The notes under the pieces were generated by a model. The model was not told the DNA's origin. It saw nothing but the letters and a program-made list of their open reading frames with translations, and ran no database searches. From Candidatus Rokuibacteriota bacterium (GTDB lineage: Bacteria; Methylomirabilota; Methylomirabilia; Rokubacteriales; CSP1-6), in NCBI GenBank assembly GCA_003220685.1, contig QHTE01000045.1, positions 68,989 to 132,988 of the forward strand: a DNA stretch of 64,000 nucleotides. The letters run 5' to 3'. Position 1 is the stretch's first letter, and each line of letters begins with the position of its first letter. The translations under genes were made by a program, and so were the position numbers. Shown in pieces: positions 49,426 to 59,266 of the stretch.

Positions 49426-51741
49426 ATGGCGACTCCACGACTGATGGGAGCGGAAGTCAAGCGCAAGGAAGATCCCCGTCTGATCACGGGCACCTCGAGC
49501 TACGTGGGCGACCTGGCGCTGCCGGGCATGCACTTCGTCGCGTTCGTCCGGAGCCCACACGCCCACGCGCGCATCCGGCGGGTCGACGGAGCGCCTGCGC
49601 TGCGGCGACCGGGCGTCTTCAAGGTGGTCACCGGCCACGACATCCGCACGCTCTGTGCGGCGTTGCCCGTGGCCGGCGCCGGCGAAGGGGGCAGCAGCGA
49701 CGGGTCGGCGAACATCGGACGCAAGCACTATCCGCTCTCGGTAGACCGCGTCCGCCACGTCGGCGAGGCCGTCGCCGCGGTCATCGCGACGTCGGAAGAC
49801 GTTGCGGTCGACGCGGCCGCCGACGTCGTCGTCGACTGGCAGCCGCTGCCCGCGGTCGCCGACGTGTTCCAAGCGATGGCGAAGGGCGCCCCGCAGCTCC
49901 ACGACGACGCGCCCGGCAACATCGAGCACCAGACCCCCATCAAGTCCGGCGATCCGGACGCCGCGTTCGCGAAGGCCAAGCGCGTCGTGAAGCAGCGCAT
50001 GGTCAGCCAGCGGCTCTGCGGCGTGCCGATGGAGGGGCGCGCGATCCTGGCGGCTCCCGACCCGACCTCGGGCGGCCTGGTCGTCTGGGCGACGAACCAG
50101 GCGCCGCACGGCCTGCGCAACGATCTGGCCACGGTGCTCGGCATGCCCCAGAACCTGATCCGCGTCATCGCGCCGGAGGTCGGCGGGGGCTTCGGCGTGA
50201 AGTTCGGCTGTTATCCGGAGGACGCGACCGTCGCCGCGCTCGCGCGGCTCTACCGGATGCCGCTGCGCTGGACCGAGACGCGGCTCGAGCACATGATGGC
50301 GACCACGCACGGGCGCGCGCAGGTCACCGATCTCGAGGCCGCCGTGGAGGACGACGGCACCATCACCGCGCTCCGCATGCGGGTGACCGCCGACATCGGC
50401 GCGTATCCGGTCTTCACGTTCATCCCCGACCTCACCTTGAGCATGGGCGTCGGCGTGTACAAGTTCACCAACGTCGATCTACAGTCCACCTGCGTCTTCA
50501 CCAACTCGACGTCGGTCGCCGCGTATCGCGGCGCCGGGCGTCCGGAAGCCGCGTACTACCTCGAGCGCCTGATGGACGTGATCGCGGCCGAGCTCGGCCG
50601 AGCGCCCGAAGAGGTGCGCCGCAAGAACTTCATCCCGCCAAGCGCGTTTCCGTACCAGGCGCCGACCGGCCAGCACTACGACAGCGGCGAGTACGACCGC
50701 GCGCTCACCAGGGCGCTCGAGCTCGCGGGCTACGCCAAGCTGCGCGCCGAGCAGAAGGAGCGCCTGCAGCGCCCGGACAAGAAGCTCCTCGGGATCGGGA
50801 TGTCCTGCTACGTCGAGATGTGCGGCTTCGGCCCCTTCGAGAGCGCGGTGGTGCGCGTGGAGCCCGGCGGCACCGTCACCGCGTACACCGGCACCTCGGC
50901 CCACGGCCAGGGTCACGAAACTTCGTTCTCTCAGATCCTCTCCGATCATCTGGGCGTGCCCTTCGACAAGATCGTGGTGCGGCACGGCGACACGTTGAAC
51001 ACGCCGATGGGCAACGGCACCGGCGGGAGCCGGAGCCTGGTGGTCGGCGGCTCGGCCATCCTGGGCGCGGCGCTCAAGGTGCAGGCCAAGGCGCGGCGCC
51101 TCGCGGCCCACATGCTCGAGGCCGCCGAGGCCGACGTCGTCTTCACCGAAGGCCGCTATCAGGTGAAGGGCGTGCCCGACAAGGCGCTCACGCTCGACGC
51201 GATCGCCGCGAAGGCCTACGGCGAGGGCTTGCCGGAGGGGATCGAATCAGGACTCGAGTCGACCGAGTTCTTCCGCCCACCCAACCTGGTCTATCCCTTC
51301 GGCGCCCACGTGGCGGTGGTGGAGGCCGATCGCGAGACCGGCCGCGTCACGGTGCGCGACTTCATCTCGGTCGACGACTGCGGCGTGCGGATCAGCCCGC
51401 TGCTCGTGGCCGGGCAGGTGCACGGCGGGCTCGCGCAGGGCATCGCCCAGGCGCTGCTCGAGGAACTCGTCTACGGCGCGGACGGACAACTCGTGACCGG
51501 CACGCTCATGGATTACCCCGTGCCGCACGCCGACGATCTTCCGTCGTTCCGGACCGATCAGACGGTGACGCCGTCGCCGCGCAATCCGATGGGCGCCAAG
51601 GGCATCGGCGAGGCGGCCACGATCGGCGCGACGCCGGCGATCGTCAACGCGGTCGTCGACGCGCTCCGGCCTTTCGGCGTGCGGCATCTGGATATGCCGC
51701 TGCGCCCGGAGCGCGTCTGGCAGGCGTCGAGGGGACGCTAG
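49426..51741 (+). CDS. Xanthine dehydrogenase family molybdopterin-binding subunit (CoxL-like)
   Basis: A 771-residue large subunit of the molybdenum hydroxylase (xanthine dehydrogenase/CO dehydrogenase) family. It has the N-terminal aldehyde-oxidase a/b-hammerhead domain (LMGAEVKRKEDPRLITGTSSYVGDL, GMHFVAFVRSPHAHARI) and the molybdopterin domains with EVGGGFGVKFGCYPEDA, SAHGQGHETSFSQ, GNGTGGSRSLVVGG and the C-terminal active-site Glu in GAKGIGEAATIGATPA. The CO dehydrogenase AYRCSFR signature is absent: the corresponding stretch reads AAYRGAGRPEA, so it is not a form I CO dehydrogenase. The medium FAD and small FeS subunits are not adjacent. Substrate unknown. Confidence 0.92.
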   Translation: MATPRLMGAEVKRKEDPRLITGTSSYVGDLALPGMHFVAFVRSPHAHARIRRVDGAPALRRPGVFKVVTGHDIRTLCAALPVAGAGEGGSSDGSANIGRKHYPLSVDRVRHVGEAVAAVIATSEDVAVDAAADVVVDWQPLPAVADVFQAMAKGAPQLHDDAPGNIEHQTPIKSGDPDAAFAKAKRVVKQRMVSQRLCGVPMEGRAILAAPDPTSGGLVVWATNQAPHGLRNDLATVLGMPQNLIRVIAPEVGGGFGVKFGCYPEDATVAALARLYRMPLRWTETRLEHMMATTHGRAQVTDLEAAVEDDGTITALRMRVTADIGAYPVFTFIPDLTLSMGVGVYKFTNVDLQSTCVFTNSTSVAAYRGAGRPEAAYYLERLMDVIAAELGRAPEEVRRKNFIPPSAFPYQAPTGQHYDSGEYDRALTRALELAGYAKLRAEQKERLQRPDKKLLGIGMSCYVEMCGFGPFESAVVRVEPGGTVTAYTGTSAHGQGHETSFSQILSDHLGVPFDKIVVRHGDTLNTPMGNGTGGSRSLVVGGSAILGAALKVQAKARRLAAHMLEAAEADVVFTEGRYQVKGVPDKALTLDAIAAKAYGEGLPEGIESGLESTEFFRPPNLVYPFGAHVAVVEADRETGRVTVRDFISVDDCGVRISPLLVAGQVHGGLAQGIAQALLEELVYGADGQLVTGTLMDYPVPHADDLPSFRTDQTVTPSPRNPMGAKGIGEAATIGATPAIVNAVVDALRPFGVRHLDMPLRPERVWQASRGR

Positions 51742-51756
51742 GACAGGCCCGGGGCG

Positions 51757-52425
51757 TCAGGACGCGCTTCGGCCCGCCGTCTCAACGAGGCCGGTCGGAC
51801 AGGCGACGCCGGTGCCGCCGAGACCGCAGTAGCCGCCCGGATTCTTCGCCAGATACTGCTGGTGATAGTCCTCGGCGTAGTAGAACTCGGGCGCGTCGAG
51901 GATCTCGGACGTGATCGGGGCGTAGCCCGCCTTCGAGAGCACGCGCTGATACGCGTCGCGTGAGGCCTCGGCCTGACGGCGCTGCTCCGGCGTGTAGACG
52001 TAGATGCCCGAGCGATATTGCGTGCCGACGTCATTGCCCTGACGCATCCCCTGGGTCGGATCGTGGCTCTCCCAGAAGAGCTTCAGAATGCCGTCGTAGC
52101 TGATGCGCTTGGGATCGAAGACCACCAGCACGACCTCGTTGTGGCCGGTGAGGCCGGTGCACACCTCTTCGTAGGTGGGGTTGGGCGTGAAGCCGGCGGC
52201 GTAGCCGACCGCCGTCGTGAACACGCCGGGCGCCTCCCAGAACTTGCGCTCGGCGCCCCAGAAGCAGCCCAGGCCGAACATGGCCGTCTCGAGCCCGGCC
52301 GGAAACGGCGGCGTCAGCGGATGGCGGTTCACGAAATGCGCGGCCGGCACGCGTATGCGCTCACTCCGGCCCGGAAGCGCCTTGTCCTTCGACGGCATCA
52401 TCAGCTTCGAGCGCGATCCCCACAT
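51757..52425 (-). CDS. msrA: Peptide-methionine (S)-S-oxide reductase
   Basis: A 222-residue MsrA, which repairs oxidised methionine. The catalytic Cys is in [21 protein letters not shown]. Further family stretches are [63 protein letters not shown] and [22 protein letters not shown]. Resolving Cys residues are in [18 protein letters not shown]. Length and order are normal. ATG 52425. It faces the CoxL-like gene with 15 bases between stops and diverges from the histidine kinase. No msrB is visible nearby. Confidence 0.96.
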   Translation of the reverse strand: MWGSRSKLMMPSKDKALPGRSERIRVPAAHFVNRHPLTPPFPAGLETAMFGLGCFWGAERKFWEAPGVFTTAVGYAAGFTPNPTYEEVCTGLTGHNEVVLVVFDPKRISYDGILKLFWESHDPTQGMRQGNDVGTQYRSGIYVYTPEQRRQAEASRDAYQRVLSKAGYAPITSEILDAPEFYYAEDYHQQYLAKNPGGYCGLGGTGVACPTGLVETAGRSAS

Positions 52426-52609
52426 GGTCTCGTCCTCCTGGTACCCCGATCTTACCAGGGTGAGCGAGCTCCGGGCGCCGCGTTGCCGAGCGCTGGCGGG
52501 GCGTGGTACCGTCCCGGGCTGTGATCCTCAGCGCGCACGACGGGACCGTGATGCGTTGGCGGCGCTGTCGCCACGGCCGCCGCGGAGAGCGCCGGATCGT
52601 CGCCGTCGG

Positions 52610-54151
52610 GTGACGGGCGGGGGCCGTTTGCGCCTCAGCGTCCGCCACAAGCTCACGCTTTTCAGCACGCTGGTCATCCTCGTGGTCTCCTCGGGGTTCA
52701 CCTGGGTCAGTCTCGGCCTCGCACGCCGGGCGATCGAGGAGGATCTGCAGAATCGCGCGATCATCTATGCGCGGGAGGTCGCGGCCGCCATCGGCGGCGG
52801 CCGCGCGCTCGAAAGCGGGCCGGCGCTCCAGCAGCTCATCGCGCGCCTGCTCGAGATCCGGACCAGCGTCCTGCAGCTCGACGTCCTCACCTTCGACGCG
52901 GACGGCACGACGCTCGTCGCCTCGAACGAGCCGCGGAGCCAGCTCTCGTTCAACTGGAGCGACGCCGAGGATGTCCAGCGTGGTCGCGTCATCTCGCGAG
53001 CCGTCAGCCGGGACAAGGAGCACCACTGGGAAGTGATGGCGCCGATCACGCTCCAGGGCGCGGTGGCGGGCGCGGTCGCCGTGAAGTTCTCCGCGCAGCG
53101 CTCGGATCAGCTGATCAGAAGGATCCAGTTCTGGGCGCTGACCTTGGCCGGCGTGTCGCTGGTGCTGATGGGCGTCCTGATGACCGTCGCCATCCAGATC
53201 GTCGTGGACCGGCCGATCCGGCGCTTCATGGACGCGATCTCCGCGGCCGCGGACGACGGAGCGCCCGCCCCGGTCACGGTGACGACCACCGACGAGTTCG
53301 GTGTGCTCGCCGAGCACTTCAACGAGATGGTGGCGCGCATCGCGCGATTCAGCGAGGAGCTCCGGACGCGCATCGCCGAGGCCACCGGCGAGCTCGACCA
53401 TCGGGTCCGCCAGGTCGAGCAGCTGAACGTGCTGCTCTACGAGATGCAGCGGCGGCTCAGCCACGCCGAGCGGCTGGCGCTCTCAGGGCGCGTCATGGCC
53501 GAAGTCGCCCACGAGGTCGGCACGCCTCTCCACTCGGTCGCGGGACATCTGGAGCTGCTGCGCAAGGACCTGCCGCCGGCCCTCCTGTCCGAGGACGTCA
53601 CGCGACGCCTCGGCATCATCGAGACCCAGGTGGCGCGGGTCATCGAGATCATCAGCCGGCTCCTCGACGCCACACGACGCGTGCCCAGCGAGCCGACCGC
53701 GGTCGACGTCAGCACGCTCGTCCGCGACACGGCCGAGCTGGTCCGCCCCGGCCTGGCCGGCGCCCGGCTCACCCTGGACGTGCGCGCCGAGTCCGGTCTG
53801 CCGGCGGTCCTGGGCCAGCGCGACCAGCTTCAGCAGGTGATTCTCAACCTGCTCACCAACGCGATCGACGCCACGGCGCCGGACGGGCGCGTCGAGATGA
53901 CTACCCGGAGCCGGCCGGGCCAGGACGAAGTCGAGATCGCCATCGCCGACACCGGCCGCGGCATCTCGCCGGCGGACCGCAAGCACATCTTCGAGCCGTT
54001 CTTCTCGACGAAGGAGGCCGGACACGGCACGGGGCTCGGCCTGTTCATCACCGCCGAGATCGTGCGCGAGCACAAGGGACGGATCGAGCTCGACAGCGAC
54101 GAGGGTAGCGGCAGCACCTTCCGCGTCTACCTGCCGGCGCTGCGGAGCTAG
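52610..54151 (+). CDS. Sensor histidine kinase of sigma-54 two-component system
   Basis: About 513 residues. Two membrane helices (FSTLVILVVSSGFTWVSLGLA and ALTLAGVSLVLMGVLMTVAI) bracket a periplasmic sensor (about 40-165). A HAMP-like segment (VDRPIRRFMDAISAAADDG) and a coiled coil lead to HisKA with the phospho-acceptor His in VMAEVAHEVGTPLHSVAGHL. The ATPase domain has the N box VILNLLTNAID, G1 ADTGRGISPAD, F box IFEPFFSTKEAG and G2 GHGTGLGLF. The start is uncertain: GTG 52610 or TTG 52628 (MRLSVRHKLTLFS) both fit. Its stop is two bases before the response regulator ATG. This is the NtrB/AtoS-like type that normally pairs with an NtrC-family regulator. Confidence 0.9.
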   Translation: MTGGGRLRLSVRHKLTLFSTLVILVVSSGFTWVSLGLARRAIEEDLQNRAIIYAREVAAAIGGGRALESGPALQQLIARLLEIRTSVLQLDVLTFDADGTTLVASNEPRSQLSFNWSDAEDVQRGRVISRAVSRDKEHHWEVMAPITLQGAVAGAVAVKFSAQRSDQLIRRIQFWALTLAGVSLVLMGVLMTVAIQIVVDRPIRRFMDAISAAADDGAPAPVTVTTTDEFGVLAEHFNEMVARIARFSEELRTRIAEATGELDHRVRQVEQLNVLLYEMQRRLSHAERLALSGRVMAEVAHEVGTPLHSVAGHLELLRKDLPPALLSEDVTRRLGIIETQVARVIEIISRLLDATRRVPSEPTAVDVSTLVRDTAELVRPGLAGARLTLDVRAESGLPAVLGQRDQLQQVILNLLTNAIDATAPDGRVEMTTRSRPGQDEVEIAIADTGRGISPADRKHIFEPFFSTKEAGHGTGLGLFITAEIVREHKGRIELDSDEGSGSTFRVYLPALRS

Positions 54152-54153
54152 GG

Positions 54154-55514
<1,361 letters not shown>

Positions 55515-55518
<4 letters not shown>

Positions 55519-56258
55519 GATTCGCGCTGACGCTGATCGGGCTCGCCCTCGCGGGCGCCGGCTGCACGCCGGCGGTCCAGACCGCGCCGCGCACGCCGGA
55601 TCGCGCCGAGCTGATCCGCGGCATCCTCGCGTCGACGGTGCAGCTCCGGTCCGAGCACGAAGCAGGCATCAGCCGGGCCGCGTCGGGGGTCGTCGTCGCG
55701 ACGCATTTCGCGTCGCGGCGCATGTGGATCGCGACCGCCCGGCATTTCTTCGAGCCTTCGCGCCCCCAGCAGCTGTACGTGCGCCTCCCGGGCCGGACGA
55801 GCATGGCGCCCGCGACGATCGCCTTCGTGAGCGGCGACCGTGACCTGGCCATCGTCGAGACCGAATACGCCGACGTCACGCCCGCTCGCCTGAAGATGAC
55901 CGCGACGCTCGGCGACGAAATCCTGCTCGTCTCGTTCCCGTGGGGTCAGCGGTTCACGGTGGTGCGCGGCGTCGTCAGCCAGATCGAAGCGCCCGCCGAC
56001 GAGCTCCCCGTGGCGGGAGCGCCGCGCATGGTGAGCGCCACCGTGAGCTACGGATCGAGCGGCGGCGGCGTGTTCGACGCCACGACCGGCGAGCTGGTCG
56101 CCATCGTCGAGAGCTACCGCACCGCGAAAGTCGCCATTCCGGAAATGAAGGAGCGCGTGCTCGAGGTCCCGGTGGCGGGCGAGACGACCGTGATCCCCGC
56201 GCCTCTGATCTCCCGATTCCTGGTGGACTCGGGATTGAGCGCCTACGTACGACGATAG
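55515..56258 (+). CDS. Trypsin-like serine protease, lipoprotein
   Basis: A 247-residue exported protein. The start is GTG 55515, overlapping the regulator stop (GTGA). The N-terminus LTLIGLALAGAGC is a lipoprotein signal with the lipidated Cys near residue 17. The chymotrypsin-fold triad is visible as His in IATARHFFEP, Asp in SGDRDLAIVETE and Ser in SYGSSGGGVFDATTG. There is no PDZ domain, unlike DegP/HtrA. It may be a sensor-linked or stress-responsive periplasmic protease, since it is co-transcribed with the two-component system. Confidence 0.85.
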
Positions 56259-56264
56259 CTCGCT

Positions 56265-56297
56265 GTGGCGCTTCGCCACGGTGTGGCGTTCTGCCAC
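56265..56297. promoter_or_regulatory. Two tandem dyads: candidate activator (UAS) sites
   Basis: GTGGCG-CTT-CGCCAC (56265-56279, perfect) and GTGGC-GTTCT-GCCAC (56283-56297) share the GTGGC/GCCAC arms, with centres 18 bases apart. They lie about 109 and 127 bases before the predicted start of the sigma-54-type promoter at 56372. That is the usual enhancer position for NtrC-family activators, and such a regulator is encoded 750 bases upstream. Confidence 0.65.
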
Positions 56298-56371
56298 GGT
56301 GAACCGAGCCTTCGAACCTCGCCCGCACCAGCCAAATCCACGAAAAATCGACGCTCCACGACCACGTCGCT

Positions 56372-56388
56372 TCGGCACGCAAATTGCT
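56372..56388 (+). promoter_or_regulatory. Near-consensus sigma-54 (-24/-12) promoter
   Basis: TCGGCACGCAAATTGCT contains GGCACG and TTGCT with the invariant GG and GC exactly 10 bases apart. Only the -26 T of TGGCACG-N4-TTGCW is changed. Predicted transcription start is near 56399, giving a leader of about 30 bases with AAGGAG before ATG 56428. Confidence 0.72.
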
Positions 56389-56427
56389 TCGTCGAAAGGT
56401 GATCGAACTTGGGCGAAGGAGATCACT

Positions 56428-56727
56428 ATGGGAAAGACGTTGGGATTGGCGCTGGTACTCACACTCGGCCTCGCGGTCACCGCAGCGGCCGAGGAGGCGC
56501 GCGGAACGATTCGGTCGATGGACACGAGCAACCACACGATCGTCCTGGAGGACGGCACGCGCCTCTGGGTCAGCGAGGGCCAGGAAGCCACGGTGTCGCC
56601 GGGTAACTACATCGACGCGGCCTACGAGTCGAAGGGCGACAAGAAGGTCGTCATCGAGCTGGAGCGTCATGTCGGCCTGGACGGCAGCACCGACCCGCTG
56701 CTCTCCATCCAGGCGCCCGGGGACTAG
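56428..56727 (+). CDS. Small secreted protein (DUF1344-like)
   Basis: A 99-residue exported protein with signal MGKTLGLALVLTLGLAVTAAA and a mature domain EEARGTIRSMDTSNHTIVLEDGTRLWVSEGQ like the small periplasmic DUF1344 family (GTVKxIDxxxxTIxLDDGxxYxxP). These are OB-like single-domain proteins of unknown role. ATG 56428 follows AAGGAG; the longer frame from 56281 runs through the regulatory DNA and is not used. It is the apparent target of the adjacent sigma-54 two-component system, with the promoter and dyads directly upstream. A strong hairpin terminator follows. Confidence 0.78.
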   Translation: MGKTLGLALVLTLGLAVTAAAEEARGTIRSMDTSNHTIVLEDGTRLWVSEGQEATVSPGNYIDAAYESKGDKKVVIELERHVGLDGSTDPLLSIQAPGD

Positions 56728-56755
56728 CTCAGGACCCCGTCGATCGCAGCACAGG

Positions 56756-56790
56756 GGCCACGCCGGCTGGCGGCGTGGCCTCAGCTTCTT
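56756..56790 (+). terminator. Strong hairpin terminator
   Basis: GGCCACGCCG (56756-56765) and CGGCGTGGCC (56771-56780) make a perfect 10-bp stem with a GCTGG loop, followed by a T-biased TCAGCTTCTT. It lies between the convergent small secreted protein and methyltransferase genes. Confidence 0.65.
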
Positions 56791-56794
56791 AGCG

Positions 56795-57511
56795 CTAGAG
56801 CTTCTGCCAGACCGCCTCCCACTGCGACCAGCTGCCGGTCTGCGGCGGCGTCCGCGCGGTCACCGCTTCGCGGGGCCCGACCAGAAGACGGAACCGACCA
56901 CGAGTGAGCTTGAGGAGCTCGTCGCGCGAGTAGAAGTGGACGCAGAGCCCGCGCTTGGGCCCTTCGTCGTATCGGATCGTGAGACCGCCGGGCGCGTTCC
57001 GATCCACGAGCGTGTGCCGAAGGTAGATGTCGGTCGAGGCCGAGTTCACGCGCAGGAAGAAGAGCCCGCCCGCTTTCAGCACGGCCGCCGTCCTGGCAAA
57101 GTACGCTGCCGCGTCAACCTGGTCGCCGTGCTGAAAGACTTGGACCGCGACGAGATAGTCGAACGGTGAGGCGGGGTCGAGGGCGCGAAAGTCGGCGCAC
57201 ACCAGCTGCGGCGTCAGCGTCGGGCGGTGCGCGATGAGCTGATCGAGCGCCTCGCGCGAGACGTCGAGCCCGTGAAGCGCGAGCCCGGCGTCGACCAGCG
57301 GCAGGTAGTTGCGGCCGTTGCCGCAGCCGACATAGAGTCCGACGCCGTCCATCGCGGCGGGATGAGCTCGCAACGTGGCGAGGATCTGATCGACGAACGG
57401 GAGTGGAGGCTCCGCGACGTAGCGGCCCGCGCGGTACTCGGCGTCCCAGCGCGTCGCGACGAGGTCGGCGCTCAGACTTCGCCCTTCTCCCGCATCGTCT
57501 TTTCGTCCCAC
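56795..57511 (-). CDS. Class I SAM-dependent methyltransferase
   Basis: A 238-residue methyltransferase. SAM motif I is VGLYVGCGNGRNYLPLVDAG, then LDVSREALDQLI and FDYLVAVQVFQHGD, all typical of the Rossmann-fold class. The listed start is GTG 57511, inside the VOC gene. A CTG at 57475, overlapping the VOC TGA as CTGA with GAGAAGG upstream, is an alternative that would match the cytochrome gene pattern at 7922. It is co-directional with VOC. Substrate unknown. Confidence 0.82.
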   Translation of the reverse strand: MGRKDDAGEGRSLSADLVATRWDAEYRAGRYVAEPPLPFVDQILATLRAHPAAMDGVGLYVGCGNGRNYLPLVDAGLALHGLDVSREALDQLIAHRPTLTPQLVCADFRALDPASPFDYLVAVQVFQHGDQVDAAAYFARTAAVLKAGGLFFLRVNSASTDIYLRHTLVDRNAPGGLTIRYDEGPKRGLCVHFYSRDELLKLTRGRFRLLVGPREAVTARTPPQTGSWSQWEAVWQKL

Positions 57512-57843
57512 AGCCAGATGTGATAGCCGTCGGGGTCCTTCAGATCCGCGCCATAGCCCCAGAACGTCTTCTGCGGCGGATGCACGAACTTCACGCCGGC
57601 GGCCACCAGCTGCTTGTGCTTGGCCTCGACGTCGCTGACCTGGAACGTGAGAACACAGCTCGGCCGCCCCGGGCCCCCCGGCGTCTCGGCGAGGAACAGC
57701 GTGAAGCCGAACTCGTCCTGCACGGCCGAGGTATGCCGCTCTGGAATCTCGAACTCGAGCTTGAGCCCGAGCGTCTCGATGTACCAGTCGCGCGACTTCT
57801 CGCAGTCGGTCACCGCGATCGTCAGGTGGTCGAGCTTGATCAT
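57472..57843 (-). CDS. VOC family protein (glyoxalase/dioxygenase-like)
   Basis: A 123-residue vicinal oxygen chelate protein. ATG 57843 follows GGAGG. The paired beta-alpha-beta-beta modules are seen as KLDHLTIAVTDCEKSRDWYIETLGLKLEFE and VLTFQVSDVEAKHKQLVAAGVKFVHPP, ending in DPDGYHIWLWDE. Metal ligands may be the His in DHLTIAV, Glu in the middle and the His of GYHIWLW. Probably a lyase or dioxygenase for a small substrate; substrate unknown. The methyltransferase gene downstream overlaps its 3' end. Confidence 0.87.
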   Translation of the reverse strand: MIKLDHLTIAVTDCEKSRDWYIETLGLKLEFEIPERHTSAVQDEFGFTLFLAETPGGPGRPSCVLTFQVSDVEAKHKQLVAAGVKFVHPPQKTFWGYGADLKDPDGYHIWLWDEKTMREKGEV

Positions 57844-57913
57844 GCGTCCTCCGTTAGGCCCCCCTCGGGCACCGGACCGACGACGACAGAATACGCCATG
57901 CACGGGCCGCCAG

Positions 57914-58948
57914 TCACGGAACCCGGGAAGCGCGCTCGCGGTCGAGGGTCGGGATCACGGCATCGCCGATGAGCTGGATCGCGGCGGCGGGGTCGCCGTG
58001 CGGAGCCAGCGCGATCTCCGTGAGCCCCAGCCGCTCGAATTCCTGGAGGCGTTCGATGCACCCCGCGAGCCCCCGGCGATCGGCGGTCAAGGTCAAATGC
58101 TCGATCAGCCGCTCTGCGACGGGCGGCGCCGGGGCCCACGGCTCGCCGCCCCTGAAGATCGCGCGCAGCATCTCAGGCTGCCTGGCCGCGAGCTCGCGGG
58201 CCTCGGCCTCGCCGAGGCCGATCGAGGCCGCGACGTCGCGGATGTAGTAGAGGCGAAACGCGAGCCCGCGGCGGGCCAGGCGCTCGGCTTCGGCGCGGGT
58301 CTCCTGGACGTTCCACACGAACCAGTTGCTGAGGGCGAACGCGCTCGGGTCTCGCCGGGCCTCGACAAGCTCGCCACGGATCCGCGCGACGAGCCCCCCG
58401 AGGTAGGCGAGCGGCATGTCGGTCACCATGATGCCGTCGGCCTTGCGCGCGCCGAGCCGCAGCATGCGCGGGCGATTGGCGCCGAGGTAGAGCCGATCCA
58501 TCGCGACGCGGCCCCACGGCGAGAAGAGCCTGGTCACTCGATAGTGCTTGCCCGCGTAGTTGATCTCGCCGCCCGCGGCCTGGGCGCGCAGGATGTCCAG
58601 GCATTCCTCGACGGCCTCGACGCGGCCGCGTTTCGGCGGATCGAGCGTCGCCGCCAGATCGCCGCCCGCGCCGAGCACCAGACAGGCGCGGCCCGGCGCG
58701 ATCTCGTCGAGCGTCAGGAGCGCCAGGCCGATGTGCACGGGGTGCATCTCGAACGGGCTCACCGCGATCGGACCCAGCCGGATCCGCCGCGTCGCGGCGG
58801 CTGCCAGCGCCAGACGCACGAAATGGTCCTTCGTCCGGGCGCCTGCCGACAACCAGACGGTGGAAAACCCGCAGGTCTCCGCCAGCCGCGCGAGCTCGGC
58901 GATCTCGGCGGCCGACCGCCGCCCGTCGAGGACTACGCCAATCCTCAT
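57914..58948 (-). CDS. LLM-class flavin-dependent oxidoreductase
   Basis: A 344-residue luciferase-like monooxygenase/F420-dependent oxidoreductase. The barrel N-terminus RIGVVLDGRRSAAEIAELARLAETCGFSTVWLS is typical, followed by ALAAAATRRIRLGPIAVSPFEMHPVHIGLALLTLDE and RACLVLGAGGDL. The C-terminal VAERLIEHLTLTADRRGLAGCIERLQEFERLGLTEIALAPHG is a standard end. It may be an F420- or FMN-dependent dehydrogenase. ATG 58948 is preceded by a TATCTT-like box. It is divergent from the zinc-ribbon protein by 33 bp. Confidence 0.9.
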   Translation of the reverse strand: MRIGVVLDGRRSAAEIAELARLAETCGFSTVWLSAGARTKDHFVRLALAAAATRRIRLGPIAVSPFEMHPVHIGLALLTLDEIAPGRACLVLGAGGDLAATLDPPKRGRVEAVEECLDILRAQAAGGEINYAGKHYRVTRLFSPWGRVAMDRLYLGANRPRMLRLGARKADGIMVTDMPLAYLGGLVARIRGELVEARRDPSAFALSNWFVWNVQETRAEAERLARRGLAFRLYYIRDVAASIGLGEAEARELAARQPEMLRAIFRGGEPWAPAPPVAERLIEHLTLTADRRGLAGCIERLQEFERLGLTEIALAPHGDPAAAIQLIGDAVIPTLDRERASRVP

Positions 58949-58981
58949 CCGGCCAAAGATACGCTACAATGGCCTTCGCCC

Positions 58982-59257
58982 ATGAAGCTGGCGAAAGCAA
59001 AACGCGTGAAACGGAAAGCCGAGGCCACCCCGGCCACCGTCATCCGTCTCACCCCCGAGCACACCTTGCAGAGGACGGCGAAGCGATTTCTCGCTGCGCC
59101 GCAGGCTCGGTGCCCCAAGTGCGACAGCACGTACGTCGGCCGCGAGCCGGCGTTCATCCACTGTCGCCTCTGCGGCAAGCTGGCGCGGATCGCTGACGCG
59201 CCGCTCGAGCTCCAGGAGCTCTGGGAGATTCGCTCCGGCCTGCGCATCGCCTCCTGA
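58982..59257 (+). CDS. Small zinc-ribbon protein
   Basis: A 91-residue basic protein. A zinc ribbon is formed by CPKCDSTYVGREPAFIHCRLCG (Cys pairs at about residues 44/47 and 60/63). The N-terminal 25 residues are Lys/Arg-rich and could contact nucleic acid. TACAAT lies 11 bases before ATG 58982. It is nine bases upstream of the M20 peptidase ATG and probably co-transcribed. Role unknown. Confidence 0.65.
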   Translation: MKLAKAKRVKRKAEATPATVIRLTPEHTLQRTAKRFLAAPQARCPKCDSTYVGREPAFIHCRLCGKLARIADAPLELQELWEIRSGLRIAS

Positions 59258-59266
59258 GGACCGCCC

